Shown here piece after piece: positions 1 through 6,425 of a stretch of 7,209 nucleotides of DNA (positions are counted from its first letter, which is position 1; every line of letters starts with the position of its first letter). Origin of the DNA: Bacillota bacterium. Lineage in GTDB: Bacteria; Bacillota; Clostridia; Christensenellales; Aristaeellaceae. The DNA lies in contig JAEVYX010000054.1 of the NCBI GenBank assembly GCA_023392515.1, positions 1 through 7,209 of the forward strand, read 5' to 3'. The notes under the pieces were generated by a model, which worked only from the letters and a program-made list of their open reading frames with translations, did not search any database and was not told the DNA's origin. A program made the position numbers and the translations under genes.

Positions 1-1355
1 TGCCGAACATTTACCGGTACAGGGTTTATAAGAACTGGGGGATTTTTGCCCGGCTTAAGGAAGCGGGCGAAGGCCAGATCATCCACATCAACCAATACAA
101 GAGCCATGTCGGTGCCACTGTCAGCCTTACCCTGGGGAAAAATGTGTACTATGCCGGCAAGGCAGTGGGGTGCGTGCTGGTGGATGTGTACCGCAATAAT
201 CTGATGAGCATCATTACAAGGACAGCAACAAAATCTAACCGGCAAATGACGATCTTTTATAAAGGCGGGCAAGTGATACTGGATTCAAAAAGCACTGTGC
301 AGGAAGGTCTAAGCAGCACACAAGCCCAAAGGGAACTGTTATCCCGCTGGGTCGGCAAAACAGGTGTCTCCCCCTTTTGGGTGAAGGAGGAGAGTGTGTA
401 TGGCTTTTTCCCCATTCCGGGCACGGAGCTTAACATACTGCTGGAAGCCAATCTGCATATGGCTTTTTCCAGCTACAACAGGATGCGCATGGTGCTGTTT
501 GCTTCCCTTGCAATCCTCTGCGCGATTTGCGCAATTGTGGCTTTCCGCATCACCCGGAGCATTCATGTGCCCGTGCGCAAGATGAAGGAAGCCTTCGAAG
601 CGGTAGAGCGGGGAGAGCTTACCACCAGGGTGGCATTGGGGGACCTGGCGGAACTGCAGACCATAGAAAGCAGCTTCAATCACCTGACAAAGCGGCTGAG
701 TGACCTGCTGGATGAAAAGGTTGAAGAAGCGCAATTGCTGCGCCAGGCACAATTGAATGCGCTGCAAGCCCAGATGAACCCGCACTTTTTGTACAATACG
801 CTGGCTACGATCCGCTCCCTGGCCAGAATTCACGGCGAAAAGGAAATACAAACCATTGCGGAAAACCTGAATACGCTTTTGCGTAGCAGCATCAGCACAG
901 AAAAGGAATTGGCCACGCTGGAGGAAGACATTGCCTTGATCCATCAGTATTTGGCCATACAAAACATAAGGTTCAACCAAAAATTCGAATTTGTGTGCGA
1001 CGTGTCTCATGAACTGAAACGGGTAACGCTGCCAAAGTTGCTGTTGCAGACCATTGTTGAAAACGCCATCATCCACGGCCTGGAGGGAAAGGTAGGCCCG
1101 GGAACAATCACCCTGAGCGCCCATAGGGAAGAAGGGGGAACTGTGGTTCTTTGCGTGGCGGATGACGGGCTGGGCATGCCGCCTGGCATCATGGAGCGCA
1201 TTAACCGGGGTGAACTGGAACTGCTGAAAAACCATATCGGGCTATCCAATGCCATAAGGCGCATCCGGCTGCAGTATGGGCCCAATTGTGGCCTGTGGGT
1301 GGAGAGCGAACTGAACCAGTATACAAGGGTGTTCATTCGTGTACAGGAACGCTGA
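1..1355 (+). CDS. YesM-like sensor histidine kinase, 5' truncated
   Basis: The reading frame is open from base 3 to TGA at 1353-1355, giving about 450 residues; the true start lies before the window. Family members are usually near 580-600 residues, so the first membrane helix and the front of the extracellular sensor are missing. Visible in order: the rest of an extracellular (probably dCache-type) sensor to about base 485; one membrane helix at about 489-545 (VLFASLAILCAICAIVAF); a HAMP linker to about 705; the His_kinase box QAQMNPHFLYNTL with the phospho-accepting His at 783-785; and an ATPase domain with N box (VENAIIHGLEG, about 1056-1088), G1 box (ADDGLGMP) and G2 box (HIGLSNAIRRI). 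This is the LytS/YesM class, which phosphorylates a response regulator after sensing an external ligand. The likely partner is the regulator at 5421-6179, which is unusually separated from it by the transporter genes. An internal GTG at 144 is not a credible start because coding sequence continues upstream. Confidence 0.93.
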   Translation, partial: PNIYRYRVYKNWGIFARLKEAGEGQIIHINQYKSHVGATVSLTLGKNVYYAGKAVGCVLVDVYRNNLMSIITRTATKSNRQMTIFYKGGQVILDSKSTVQEGLSSTQAQRELLSRWVGKTGVSPFWVKEESVYGFFPIPGTELNILLEANLHMAFSSYNRMRMVLFASLAILCAICAIVAFRITRSIHVPVRKMKEAFEAVERGELTTRVALGDLAELQTIESSFNHLTKRLSDLLDEKVEEAQLLRQAQLNALQAQMNPHFLYNTLATIRSLARIHGEKEIQTIAENLNTLLRSSISTEKELATLEEDIALIHQYLAIQNIRFNQKFEFVCDVSHELKRVTLPKLLLQTIVENAIIHGLEGKVGPGTITLSAHREEGGTVVLCVADDGLGMPPGIMERINRGELELLKNHIGLSNAIRRIRLQYGPNCGLWVESELNQYTRVFIRVQER

Positions 1356-1394
1356 ATAATGTGCGGAATTTCGTACATTTTTACCGAATCATTC

Positions 1395-1424
1395 CTGTCC
1401 TTTTCCGGTGCGTGTTGCTATAAT
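1395..1424 (+). promoter_or_regulatory. Extended -10 promoter upstream of the solute-binding protein gene
   Basis: A consensus -10 box TATAAT lies at 1419-1424, preceded by TG at 1416-1417, so it is a perfect extended -10 (TGCTATAAT). The best -35 candidate is CTGTCC at 1395-1400 with an 18-nt spacer, matching TTGACA at only three of six bases. A strong -10 with a poor -35 suits a promoter helped by an activator. Transcription would start near 1431, leaving a leader of about 48 nt before the gene at 1479. The two GAAT-containing motifs just upstream (1364-1369 and 1384-1389) are possible activator contacts but are weak. Confidence 0.6.
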
Positions 1425-1478
1425 CAGGCCAATAGGTGGGATTGTTGCACACCTGAAAATTGAAAAGGAGGAACTCTT

Positions 1479-2780
1479 ATGCGCAAGGCGAAAAAGCTGG
1501 TCGCCCTCATGCTCCTGGCCCTCATGCTGCCTCTATCCGCAGCGCTTGCGGAAACGCCCCTGGAATTGACGTTTTATTTTCCTGTACAGGTGGGGGGCGC
1601 TGTGGCCCAGCTGGTAGAAAAGATTGCCAGCGATTTTAACGCGGAAAACCCCGATATTCATGTAACCCCGATCTACACCGGCAATTATGACGACACCGTA
1701 GTCAAAATTCAGACAGCCATCAATGCCAATACTCCGCCGGACTTTTTCCTGAGCCTGGCCACCCAGCGCTTTTCCATGACCGCAATGGACGCAGTGATTC
1801 CGCTGGATGACTTCATTGCCCAGGATGGCGGCACGGAATACATCAACGATTTCCTGCCCGGCTTTATGGAAGACTCTTTTGTGGATGGCAAAATCGTATC
1901 CATCCCCTTTCAGCGCAGCACGATGGTAATGTACTATAACAAGGACGCTTTCAAAGAGGTTGGCCTGGATCCTGCCCGGCCGCCGGAGAACTGGAACGAA
2001 ATGGTGGAATATGCCCAGAAGCTGGTGAAGAAGGATGCCAGCGGAAACGTGGAACGCTGGGGCGTAGGCATTGCCTTGAATTCCGGCTCCGCGCAATGGG
2101 CCTTTACGGGCTTCTGCCTGCAAAACAGCCTCAACGGCGAAAACCTGATGACCGACGACGGCAAGGCCGTGCTGTTTGACACCCCCGAAAATGCCGAGGC
2201 GCTGCAGCTGTGGGTAGACCTCCAGCAAAAATACAAGGTGATGCCCGAAGGCATTGTGCAGTGGACAGACCTGCCTGGCCAGTTCATTGAAGGCAAGGTC
2301 GCCATGATTTACCACACCACCGGCAACCTGGCCAACATCTCCAAAAATGCGGCCTTTGACTTTGGCACCTGCTTCCTGCCCGCGGGCAAGCAGTGGGGCG
2401 CGCCCACCGGCGGCGGCAACTTCTACATCTCCAAGGGCGTCTCTCCCGAACGGCAACAGGCGGCCTGGAAGTTTATCCGCTTTGCTACCACCACCGAGCG
2501 CGCTGCCCAGTGGAACGTGGACACCGGCTATGTAGCAACCAGAAAATCTGCCTTTGAAACCGAGATTATGAAAAACTACTATGAAAAGCTGCCCCAGGCC
2601 AGGGTTGCCATGGAACAGCTGGAATTCGCAAAGCCTGAGTTGACGACTTTCGACGCTTCTAAAATCTGGCGGATACTGAACGACAACATCCAGTCTGCCA
2701 TCATGCTGGAAGTATCTCCTGCGGATGCCCTGAAAAATGCCCAGGCGGAAGCCACCGAAGCGCTGGAGCGGTATCAATAA
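1479..2780 (+). CDS. ABC transporter extracellular solute-binding protein, family 1 (UgpB-like)
   Basis: This 433-residue protein captures a solute outside the membrane and delivers it to the permease pair encoded downstream. Residues 1-24 form a signal peptide: basic MRKAKK, a hydrophobic stretch rich in Leu and Met, then ALA before the mature start ETPLELTF. There is no lipobox cysteine, so cleavage should be by signal peptidase I, not lipoprotein processing. The mature part shows the family 1 (COG1653) pattern: a first strand LTFYFPV, a helix with DFNAENPDI, the segment TPPDFFLSLATQRF, MVMYYNKDAFKEVGLDPARPPENW, and FIEGKVAMIYHTTGNL. The start ATG is supported by AGGAGG at 1466-1471 with a 7-nt spacer and by the signal peptide. 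Length is normal. Family members bind sugars, sugar alcohols or glycerol phosphates; the ligand cannot be read from this sequence. It has its own promoter and is separated from the permease genes by a structured spacer. Confidence 0.93.
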   Translation: MRKAKKLVALMLLALMLPLSAALAETPLELTFYFPVQVGGAVAQLVEKIASDFNAENPDIHVTPIYTGNYDDTVVKIQTAINANTPPDFFLSLATQRFSMTAMDAVIPLDDFIAQDGGTEYINDFLPGFMEDSFVDGKIVSIPFQRSTMVMYYNKDAFKEVGLDPARPPENWNEMVEYAQKLVKKDASGNVERWGVGIALNSGSAQWAFTGFCLQNSLNGENLMTDDGKAVLFDTPENAEALQLWVDLQQKYKVMPEGIVQWTDLPGQFIEGKVAMIYHTTGNLANISKNAAFDFGTCFLPAGKQWGAPTGGGNFYISKGVSPERQQAAWKFIRFATTTERAAQWNVDTGYVATRKSAFETEIMKNYYEKLPQARVAMEQLEFAKPELTTFDASKIWRILNDNIQSAIMLEVSPADALKNAQAEATEALERYQ

Positions 2781-2804
2781 ACCGCGGTTGACTTGTATCC
2801 GATC

Positions 2805-2849
2805 AGAGGGCGCCGATTCATGCTGATGCTTGGGAGAGGCGCCCTCTCC
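2805..2849 (+). promoter_or_regulatory. Intercistronic hairpin pair between binding protein and permease genes
   Basis: Two hairpins that cannot form together share the same 3' arm. The long one pairs AGAGGGCGCC (2805-2814) with GGCGCCCTCT (2838-2847), ten perfect base pairs around a 23-nt loop. The local one pairs GGAGAGG (2833-2839) with CCTCTCC (2843-2849) around a three-base CGC loop. The sequence after them is TTGAAGTTTTCC, a poor T tract, so this is at most a leaky terminator. The usual role for such a structure in this place is to protect or process the binding-protein mRNA so that it outnumbers the permease mRNA. A switch between the two folds is possible but unproven. Confidence 0.6.
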
Positions 2850-2940
2850 TTGAAGTTTTCCGTATACGCTATGCTTTTCACGCCGCTTTCTTATCCCATC
2901 ACAAGAACCGTACGTGATTTGAAAAAGAGGAGTAGATACC

Positions 2941-3855
2941 ATGCTCGCTGCTTTTGCACGAACCAAAGCTCAGCGCAGCCGCATTCTGCGCAGCAACATG
3001 ACGGCCTGGCTCCTGCTGGCACCGACGCTTGTGTTTTTGCTGGCATTCACCGTTTTTCCCATTCTGCGCAGCTTGTATTTAAGCTTTCATCAGCTGGAAC
3101 TGGGGATGCGGGAGCCCTTTTATATTGGTATACGCAATTTCGCCAAGCTCTTCAAAAGCGCCCTGTTCGGGAAGGTAATGCGCAATACGGGGGTTTATTC
3201 CCTTTTGACCGTCATCCCCACCATGGCCATGGGGCTTTTGCTGGCCATGGTGCTCAACCAAAGGTTCCGCGGCATCGGCTTTTTGCGCACCGCCTATTTT
3301 TACCCTGTGGTAATGCCCATGATCGCCTGCGCCAGCATTTGGATGTTTATTTATATGCCGCAGACGGGCATGCTCAGCCAGCTCTTGTTGAGCATGGGCA
3401 TTGGAGAGCAATATTTTTTGTCCCGGGCGGAGACGGTGCTTCCTTCCCTGGCTTTGGTCTATGTATGGAAGGAAGCGGGGTATATGATGATCTTCTTCCT
3501 ATCGGGGCTGCAGAACATATCCCCCGAGCTGTATGAAGCGGCCCGCATCGACGGGGCCAACGCGTGGACCACCTTCCGTCGGATCACATTTCCCCTTTTG
3601 ATGCCCACAACGCTGTTTGTATCCACCATCGCCTTGACCAACTCCATCAAGATGATCGACCAGGTGGTGATTATGACGGAGGGCGCCCCCAGCAATGGCA
3701 GCTCCATGCTGCTTTACTACATCTACCAAAATGGATTTATCTTCTTTGATCAGGGCCTGGCATCCACACTTACGGTAATCATGCTGCTGATTATGCTTGC
3801 AATTACCATGGTGCAGTTTCTGGGTACAGACAACAGGATTCACTATTCCAACTAA
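2941..3855 (+). CDS. ABC transporter permease, MalF/UgpA type (CUT1)
   Basis: A 304-residue inner-membrane permease forming half of the transport channel. Hydrophobic segments are visible at about residues 22-42, 84-105, 115-138, 166-190, 219-241 and 270-295, the six-helix layout usual for the UgpA subgroup. The cytoplasmic EAA loop that docks with the ATPase is intact: YEAARIDGANAW at about residues 198-209 followed by FRRITFPLL. The phrase LLAPTLVFLLAFTVFPI near the start is typical of the family. The start ATG follows AGAGGAG at 2926-2932 with an 8-nt spacer. A longer ORF in another frame from 2793 overlaps it and is a shadow. The second permease begins 16 nt after its stop, so the two are co-transcribed. 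The substrate is not determined. Confidence 0.94.
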   Translation: MLAAFARTKAQRSRILRSNMTAWLLLAPTLVFLLAFTVFPILRSLYLSFHQLELGMREPFYIGIRNFAKLFKSALFGKVMRNTGVYSLLTVIPTMAMGLLLAMVLNQRFRGIGFLRTAYFYPVVMPMIACASIWMFIYMPQTGMLSQLLLSMGIGEQYFLSRAETVLPSLALVYVWKEAGYMMIFFLSGLQNISPELYEAARIDGANAWTTFRRITFPLLMPTTLFVSTIALTNSIKMIDQVVIMTEGAPSNGSSMLLYYIYQNGFIFFDQGLASTLTVIMLLIMLAITMVQFLGTDNRIHYSN

Positions 3856-3871
3856 AGGGGGGGATGCATTC

Positions 3872-4684
3872 ATGAGCAAAAAGCATAACGGCCTGTTTGT
3901 GGCCTTGGCCTTTCTGGGAGGAATCCTGTGGCTGATCCCCTTGGTTTGGATGCTGGTAACCGCATTTACAGAGCCCACCTATGAGATGAGCCTGCTGCCC
4001 AAAACGGCTTTTTCGTTTACGAACTTGAAATATGTCTGGGAGAACGTGCCCTTTGGCCAGTATTATTTGAATACCCTGCAAATTGTAGTGGTGACGTTTT
4101 CCATACAGTTTGTTACTGTAACCCTGGCTGCCTATGCGCTGGCGGTTATGGATTTCAAAGGGTCAAAAGTGGTATTTGCCATCATTTTCATGCAGATCAT
4201 CATACCCAACGATGTGCTGATTATGCCCAACTACCGCACGCTGGTGGACTTGCAATTGACCGATACGAAGCTGGGAATCATGCTGCCCTTCCTGGGCTCG
4301 GCCTTCGGCACCTTCCTCCTGCGCCAGCATTTCAAGACCATTCCCGCATCCCTCAAGGAGGCGGCCACCATAGACGGCTGCAATACATTGCAAACCATCT
4401 GGCGGGTGTATGCCCCCTGCGCTAAAACGGCTTACATCTCCTTTGGCCTCGTATCGGTCAGCTATCATTGGAACAACTTCCTCTGGCCGCTGATTGTTAC
4501 CAATGCCGTTGAAAACCGCCCGCTGACGGTGGGCCTGGCCATATTCGCCAAGAGCAAGGAAGCGGTAATGCAGTGGGCCAATGTCTGCGCCGCTACATTT
4601 ATCATCGTTGTGCCGCTGGTGATGGCCTTCTTTATCTTCCAGCGCAAGTTTATCAATAGCTTTGTATCATCCGGTATCAAGTAG
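3872..4684 (+). CDS. ABC transporter permease, MalG/UgpE type (CUT1)
   Basis: A 270-residue inner-membrane permease that pairs with the preceding one. Hydrophobic segments lie at about residues 8-31, 68-92, 99-118, 134-150, 187-210 and 239-260. The EAA loop reads LKEAATIDGCNTLQTIW (about residues 161-177), with the conserved Glu-Ala-Ala and Asp-Gly. ENVPFGQYYLNTL before helix 2 and SYHWNNFLWPLIV near the end are family hallmarks. I chose ATG 3872 because a purine-rich ribosome site (AAAGGGGGGG, ending at 3863) sits 8 nt upstream and the protein then begins like other MalG proteins. The frame is open further upstream to 3797, but that extension would overlap the first permease by about 59 nt and adds nothing family-like. 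No ATPase gene follows; the operon continues with a hydrolase. Confidence 0.93.
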   Translation: MSKKHNGLFVALAFLGGILWLIPLVWMLVTAFTEPTYEMSLLPKTAFSFTNLKYVWENVPFGQYYLNTLQIVVVTFSIQFVTVTLAAYALAVMDFKGSKVVFAIIFMQIIIPNDVLIMPNYRTLVDLQLTDTKLGIMLPFLGSAFGTFLLRQHFKTIPASLKEAATIDGCNTLQTIWRVYAPCAKTAYISFGLVSVSYHWNNFLWPLIVTNAVENRPLTVGLAIFAKSKEAVMQWANVCAATFIIVVPLVMAFFIFQRKFINSFVSSGIK

Positions 4685-4689
4685 GGAGG
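4683..4689 (+). promoter_or_regulatory. Ribosome binding site that fixes the GTG start of the MBL-fold gene
   Basis: AGGGAGG at 4683-4689 overlaps the TAG stop of the upstream permease (4682-4684) and lies 8 nt before GTG 4698. That is the best-placed initiation codon in the frame. An alternative TTG at 4662 would lie inside the permease gene with no ribosome site. The overlap of stop codon and ribosome site suggests translational coupling. Confidence 0.75.
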
Positions 4690-4697
4690 CTGCGGTT

Positions 4698-5417
4698 GTG
4701 GAGATAAGGTTTTTGGGCATAGGCTCGGCGTACAATACTGCCTGGGGCAACAACAACGCCTATTTCCGCCGGGGGGAGGACCTCTGCCTTCTGGACTGCG
4801 GTGAGGCATCTTTTCACGCCCTGCGGCGCCGTGGCTTTTTGGAAGACTGCCGGGGCAAAATCATTGTATTCCTTACCCATTGCCATGCGGATCATGCGGG
4901 GAGCCTGGCTTCCCTTTGCTCCTATGGGTACTATAAGCTGGGGAAGAAAATCCATGTTGTGCATCCCGACAAAAGGATCGTTTCTCTTTTGGGCTTGATG
5001 GGCATTCCTGAGGATCAGTTCCACTACCATGGAGCACTGGAAGACCTGCTGCCCGGCATCACAGCCCAGGCACTGCCGGTAATCCATGTTTCGGATATCC
5101 CCTGCTACGGGTATCTCCTCTGCGAGAATGGGGCATATACCTATTACAGCGGGGACGCCGGGTCCATTCCGGACCGGGTATTGGAACTGTTACGGCAGGG
5201 AGCCCTGGAAAAGCTGTACCAGGACACCTGCTGGGCACCCAAGGACAGCCCGCCCTCCGGACACCATCTTTCCTTGTACCAATTGGAAGAAATCATTCCC
5301 CCTCCCTTGCGCAATAGGGTATACTGTATGCACTTTAATACGGACTATCGTGATGACGCAAAGGAAGCGGGGTTTTCCTTGGCGCAGCCGGATGAATTTT
5401 GGCACGTGGAGGAATAA
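4698..5417 (+). CDS. Metallo-beta-lactamase-fold hydrolase, RNase Z/phosphodiesterase-like
   Basis: A 239-residue cytoplasmic protein (no signal peptide) with a complete two-metal MBL site, counted from GTG 4698. THCHADH gives His61, His63, Asp65 and His66; VIHVSD gives His130; SGDAG gives Asp153; YCMHFN gives His212. The N-terminus IRFLGIGSAYNTAWGNNNAY matches the first strands of the Lactamase_B_2/RNase Z-like branch, where LLDCGE also fits. YQDTCWAP (about 174-181) and GHHLS (188-192) lie where RNase Z-type enzymes carry their late Glu-x-Thr and His-Ser-Thr motifs. It is shorter than RNase Z and I see no exosite arm, so tRNA processing is unlikely. Hydrolysis of a phosphodiester or cyclic phosphate related to the imported solute is a guess from fold and context. 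The gene starts 13 nt after the second permease and ends 3 nt before the response regulator, so it is embedded in the operon. Confidence 0.85.
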   Translation: MEIRFLGIGSAYNTAWGNNNAYFRRGEDLCLLDCGEASFHALRRRGFLEDCRGKIIVFLTHCHADHAGSLASLCSYGYYKLGKKIHVVHPDKRIVSLLGLMGIPEDQFHYHGALEDLLPGITAQALPVIHVSDIPCYGYLLCENGAYTYYSGDAGSIPDRVLELLRQGALEKLYQDTCWAPKDSPPSGHHLSLYQLEEIIPPPLRNRVYCMHFNTDYRDDAKEAGFSLAQPDEFWHVEE

Positions 5418-5420
5418 ACC

Positions 5421-6179
5421 ATGTTCAAAGTGGTCATTGCAGAGGATGAGCATCTGATCCGCCAGGAGCTGGTGATGATGATTGATTGGAAGTCGCTGAA
5501 CCTGCAGGTGGCGGGGGAGGCGGAGGATGGCCAGCAGGCCCTTGAATTGGTGCATGCCGTAAGGCCCCAGCTTCTGATCACGGATATCCGCATGCCCGCT
5601 TTGGACGGTATTTCCCTGATACGCAAGCTTAAAGGGCAGATGGATATGGAGTTTTTAATCATATCCGCCTTGACGGAGTTTGACTGCGCCCTGCAGGCCA
5701 TCAAGCTGGGCGTGGCAGACTATATCATGAAACCCATTGATGAAAACGTTATGTTCCAGACGCTTCAAAAAATCGTGGCGAGGCTGGACGTCCTCCAGGA
5801 GCAGGAAGCTCCAGGCCAGGCTGGTGATAAATGCCTGTCTCCCCGGCAGGTGGGCAACCATTACATGCAAAAGGCGCTGGAATATGTTCAGAATAATTTC
5901 GCGAAGGACCTGACTGTCGGCATGGTGGCAAACCATCTGCATATCAGTGACGGGTATTTGAGCAAGCTTTTTGTCAAGTATGCCGGCATGCGCTTTTCGG
6001 AATATTTGAACTATTACAGGGTTTCAAAATCCATTGACGCGCTGCAAAAAACCGACCTGAAAATCTATGAAATCGCTGAAATGACCGGATATAAGGATTA
6101 CCGCCATTTTTCCTTTGTGTTCAAAAGCATTATGGGCATATCCCCCAACCAGTACAAGGATACCCATTTTACAGAATAG
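5421..6179 (+). CDS. YesN-like response regulator with AraC-type DNA-binding domain
   Basis: A 252-residue transcription regulator. The receiver domain (about residues 2-122) has the acidic pocket IAEDEH (Glu8, Asp9), the phospho-accepting Asp55 in LLITDIRMPALDG, Ser82, and Lys104 in MKPID, all in the expected places. A short linker leads to an AraC/XylS domain (about 147-250) with two helix-turn-helix units, the first around LTVGMVANHLHISDGYLSKLF and the second around IYEIAEMTGYKDYRHFSFVFK, ending in the family signature GISPNQYK. Many YesN proteins have a long central region; this is the compact form. ATG 5421 follows GGAGG (5408-5412), which lies within the end of the hydrolase gene. Its likely kinase is the YesM-like protein at the window start, and its likely target is the promoter at 1395-1424. 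A strong hairpin terminator follows. Confidence 0.94.
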   Translation: MFKVVIAEDEHLIRQELVMMIDWKSLNLQVAGEAEDGQQALELVHAVRPQLLITDIRMPALDGISLIRKLKGQMDMEFLIISALTEFDCALQAIKLGVADYIMKPIDENVMFQTLQKIVARLDVLQEQEAPGQAGDKCLSPRQVGNHYMQKALEYVQNNFAKDLTVGMVANHLHISDGYLSKLFVKYAGMRFSEYLNYYRVSKSIDALQKTDLKIYEIAEMTGYKDYRHFSFVFKSIMGISPNQYKDTHFTE

Positions 6180-6192
6180 AGTCATCCCAAGC

Positions 6193-6238
6193 CGACACGC
6201 AAAAAAGACCGCCGTTTGGCAGCCTTTTTTGCGTGTCG
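6193..6238 (+). terminator. Long-stem hairpin terminator after the response regulator
   Basis: CGACACGCAAAAAAG (6193-6207) pairs perfectly with CTTTTTTGCGTGTCG (6224-6238), 15 base pairs. Inside, GCC (6211-6213) pairs with GGC (6218-6220) around a GTTT loop, with two mismatches between the inner and outer stems. The run of six T at 6225-6230 after the GC-rich inner stem, mirrored by six A at 6201-6206, gives the form of a bidirectional intrinsic terminator. It begins 13 nt after the regulator's stop and ends the operon. Confidence 0.8.
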
Positions 6239-6240
6239 AT

Positions 6241-6423
6241 AAAGTGGCTGCGCCGCTTTTTCGAGTCTGCAGCCTTCACCTGTGAGCTATGCTCTCGGCC
6301 GGTGAGGGCTGTAAGGAAACCTTGCTGCGCAAGGCTTCCGAAATCGATGTGCACGCCGCCGATTTAGGATGTACAGTCGGAGGGGGCACCCCTCCGACAC
6401 CTCCCATAGGTTATTTGACAAAT
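6241..6423. other. Dense tandem-hairpin intergenic element, function unknown
   Basis: No credible gene lies here, but hairpins follow one another almost without gaps. (1) 6241-6248 pairs with 6252-6259 around a TGC loop (8 bp, one G-U), followed by two more T. (2) 6268-6280 pairs with 6301-6313 (13 bp with G-U pairs), enclosing a small hairpin GAGC-TAT-GCTC at 6284-6294. (3) 6315-6325 pairs with 6329-6339 around TGC, 10 bp with one mismatch. (4) AAATCG 6341-6346 faces CGATTT 6360-6365. (5) GTCGGAGGGG 6376-6385 pairs with CCCCTCCGAC 6389-6398 around GCA. (6) ATTTG-A-CAAAT forms a perfect 11-base palindrome at 6413-6423. Strand is not clear because hairpins form on both. A structured small RNA, a MITE-like mobile repeat or a dispersed intergenic repeat would all fit; I recognise no known RNA family. 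Confidence 0.5.
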
Positions 6424-6425
6424 TG

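Noticed and set aside
339..1235. A 298-codon open frame on the - strand opposite the histidine kinase
   Set aside because: It lies wholly over conserved kinase motifs and shows no domain or ribosome site of its own.
1533..2966. A long open frame (477 codons) on the - strand opposite the solute-binding protein gene
   Set aside because: It has no recognisable domain, its composition is rich in His, Gly and Arg as expected of an antisense shadow, and the + strand frame is a clear family member.
2793..3536. A + strand open frame starting before and overlapping the first permease in another frame
   Set aside because: It overlaps the membrane helices and EAA loop of the true permease, has a TTG start with no ribosome site, and its translation is low-complexity.
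3797..3871. N-terminal extension of the second permease
   Set aside because: It overlaps the end of the first permease, and ATG 3872 has a strong ribosome site and the usual family N-terminus.
4662..4697. Upstream TTG start for the MBL-fold gene
   Set aside because: It would lie inside the permease gene with no ribosome site, whereas GTG 4698 has AGGGAGG at the right distance and begins the family's first strand.
6169..6354. A 61-codon open frame on the - strand across the hairpin region
   Set aside because: It runs through a terminator and several hairpins, has no ribosome site seen, and resembles no protein known to me.
6415..6420. Perfect TTGACA -35-like hexamer on the + strand
   Set aside because: No -10 box lies 16-18 nt downstream; that space is the terminator stem. 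It is also part of a short palindrome.
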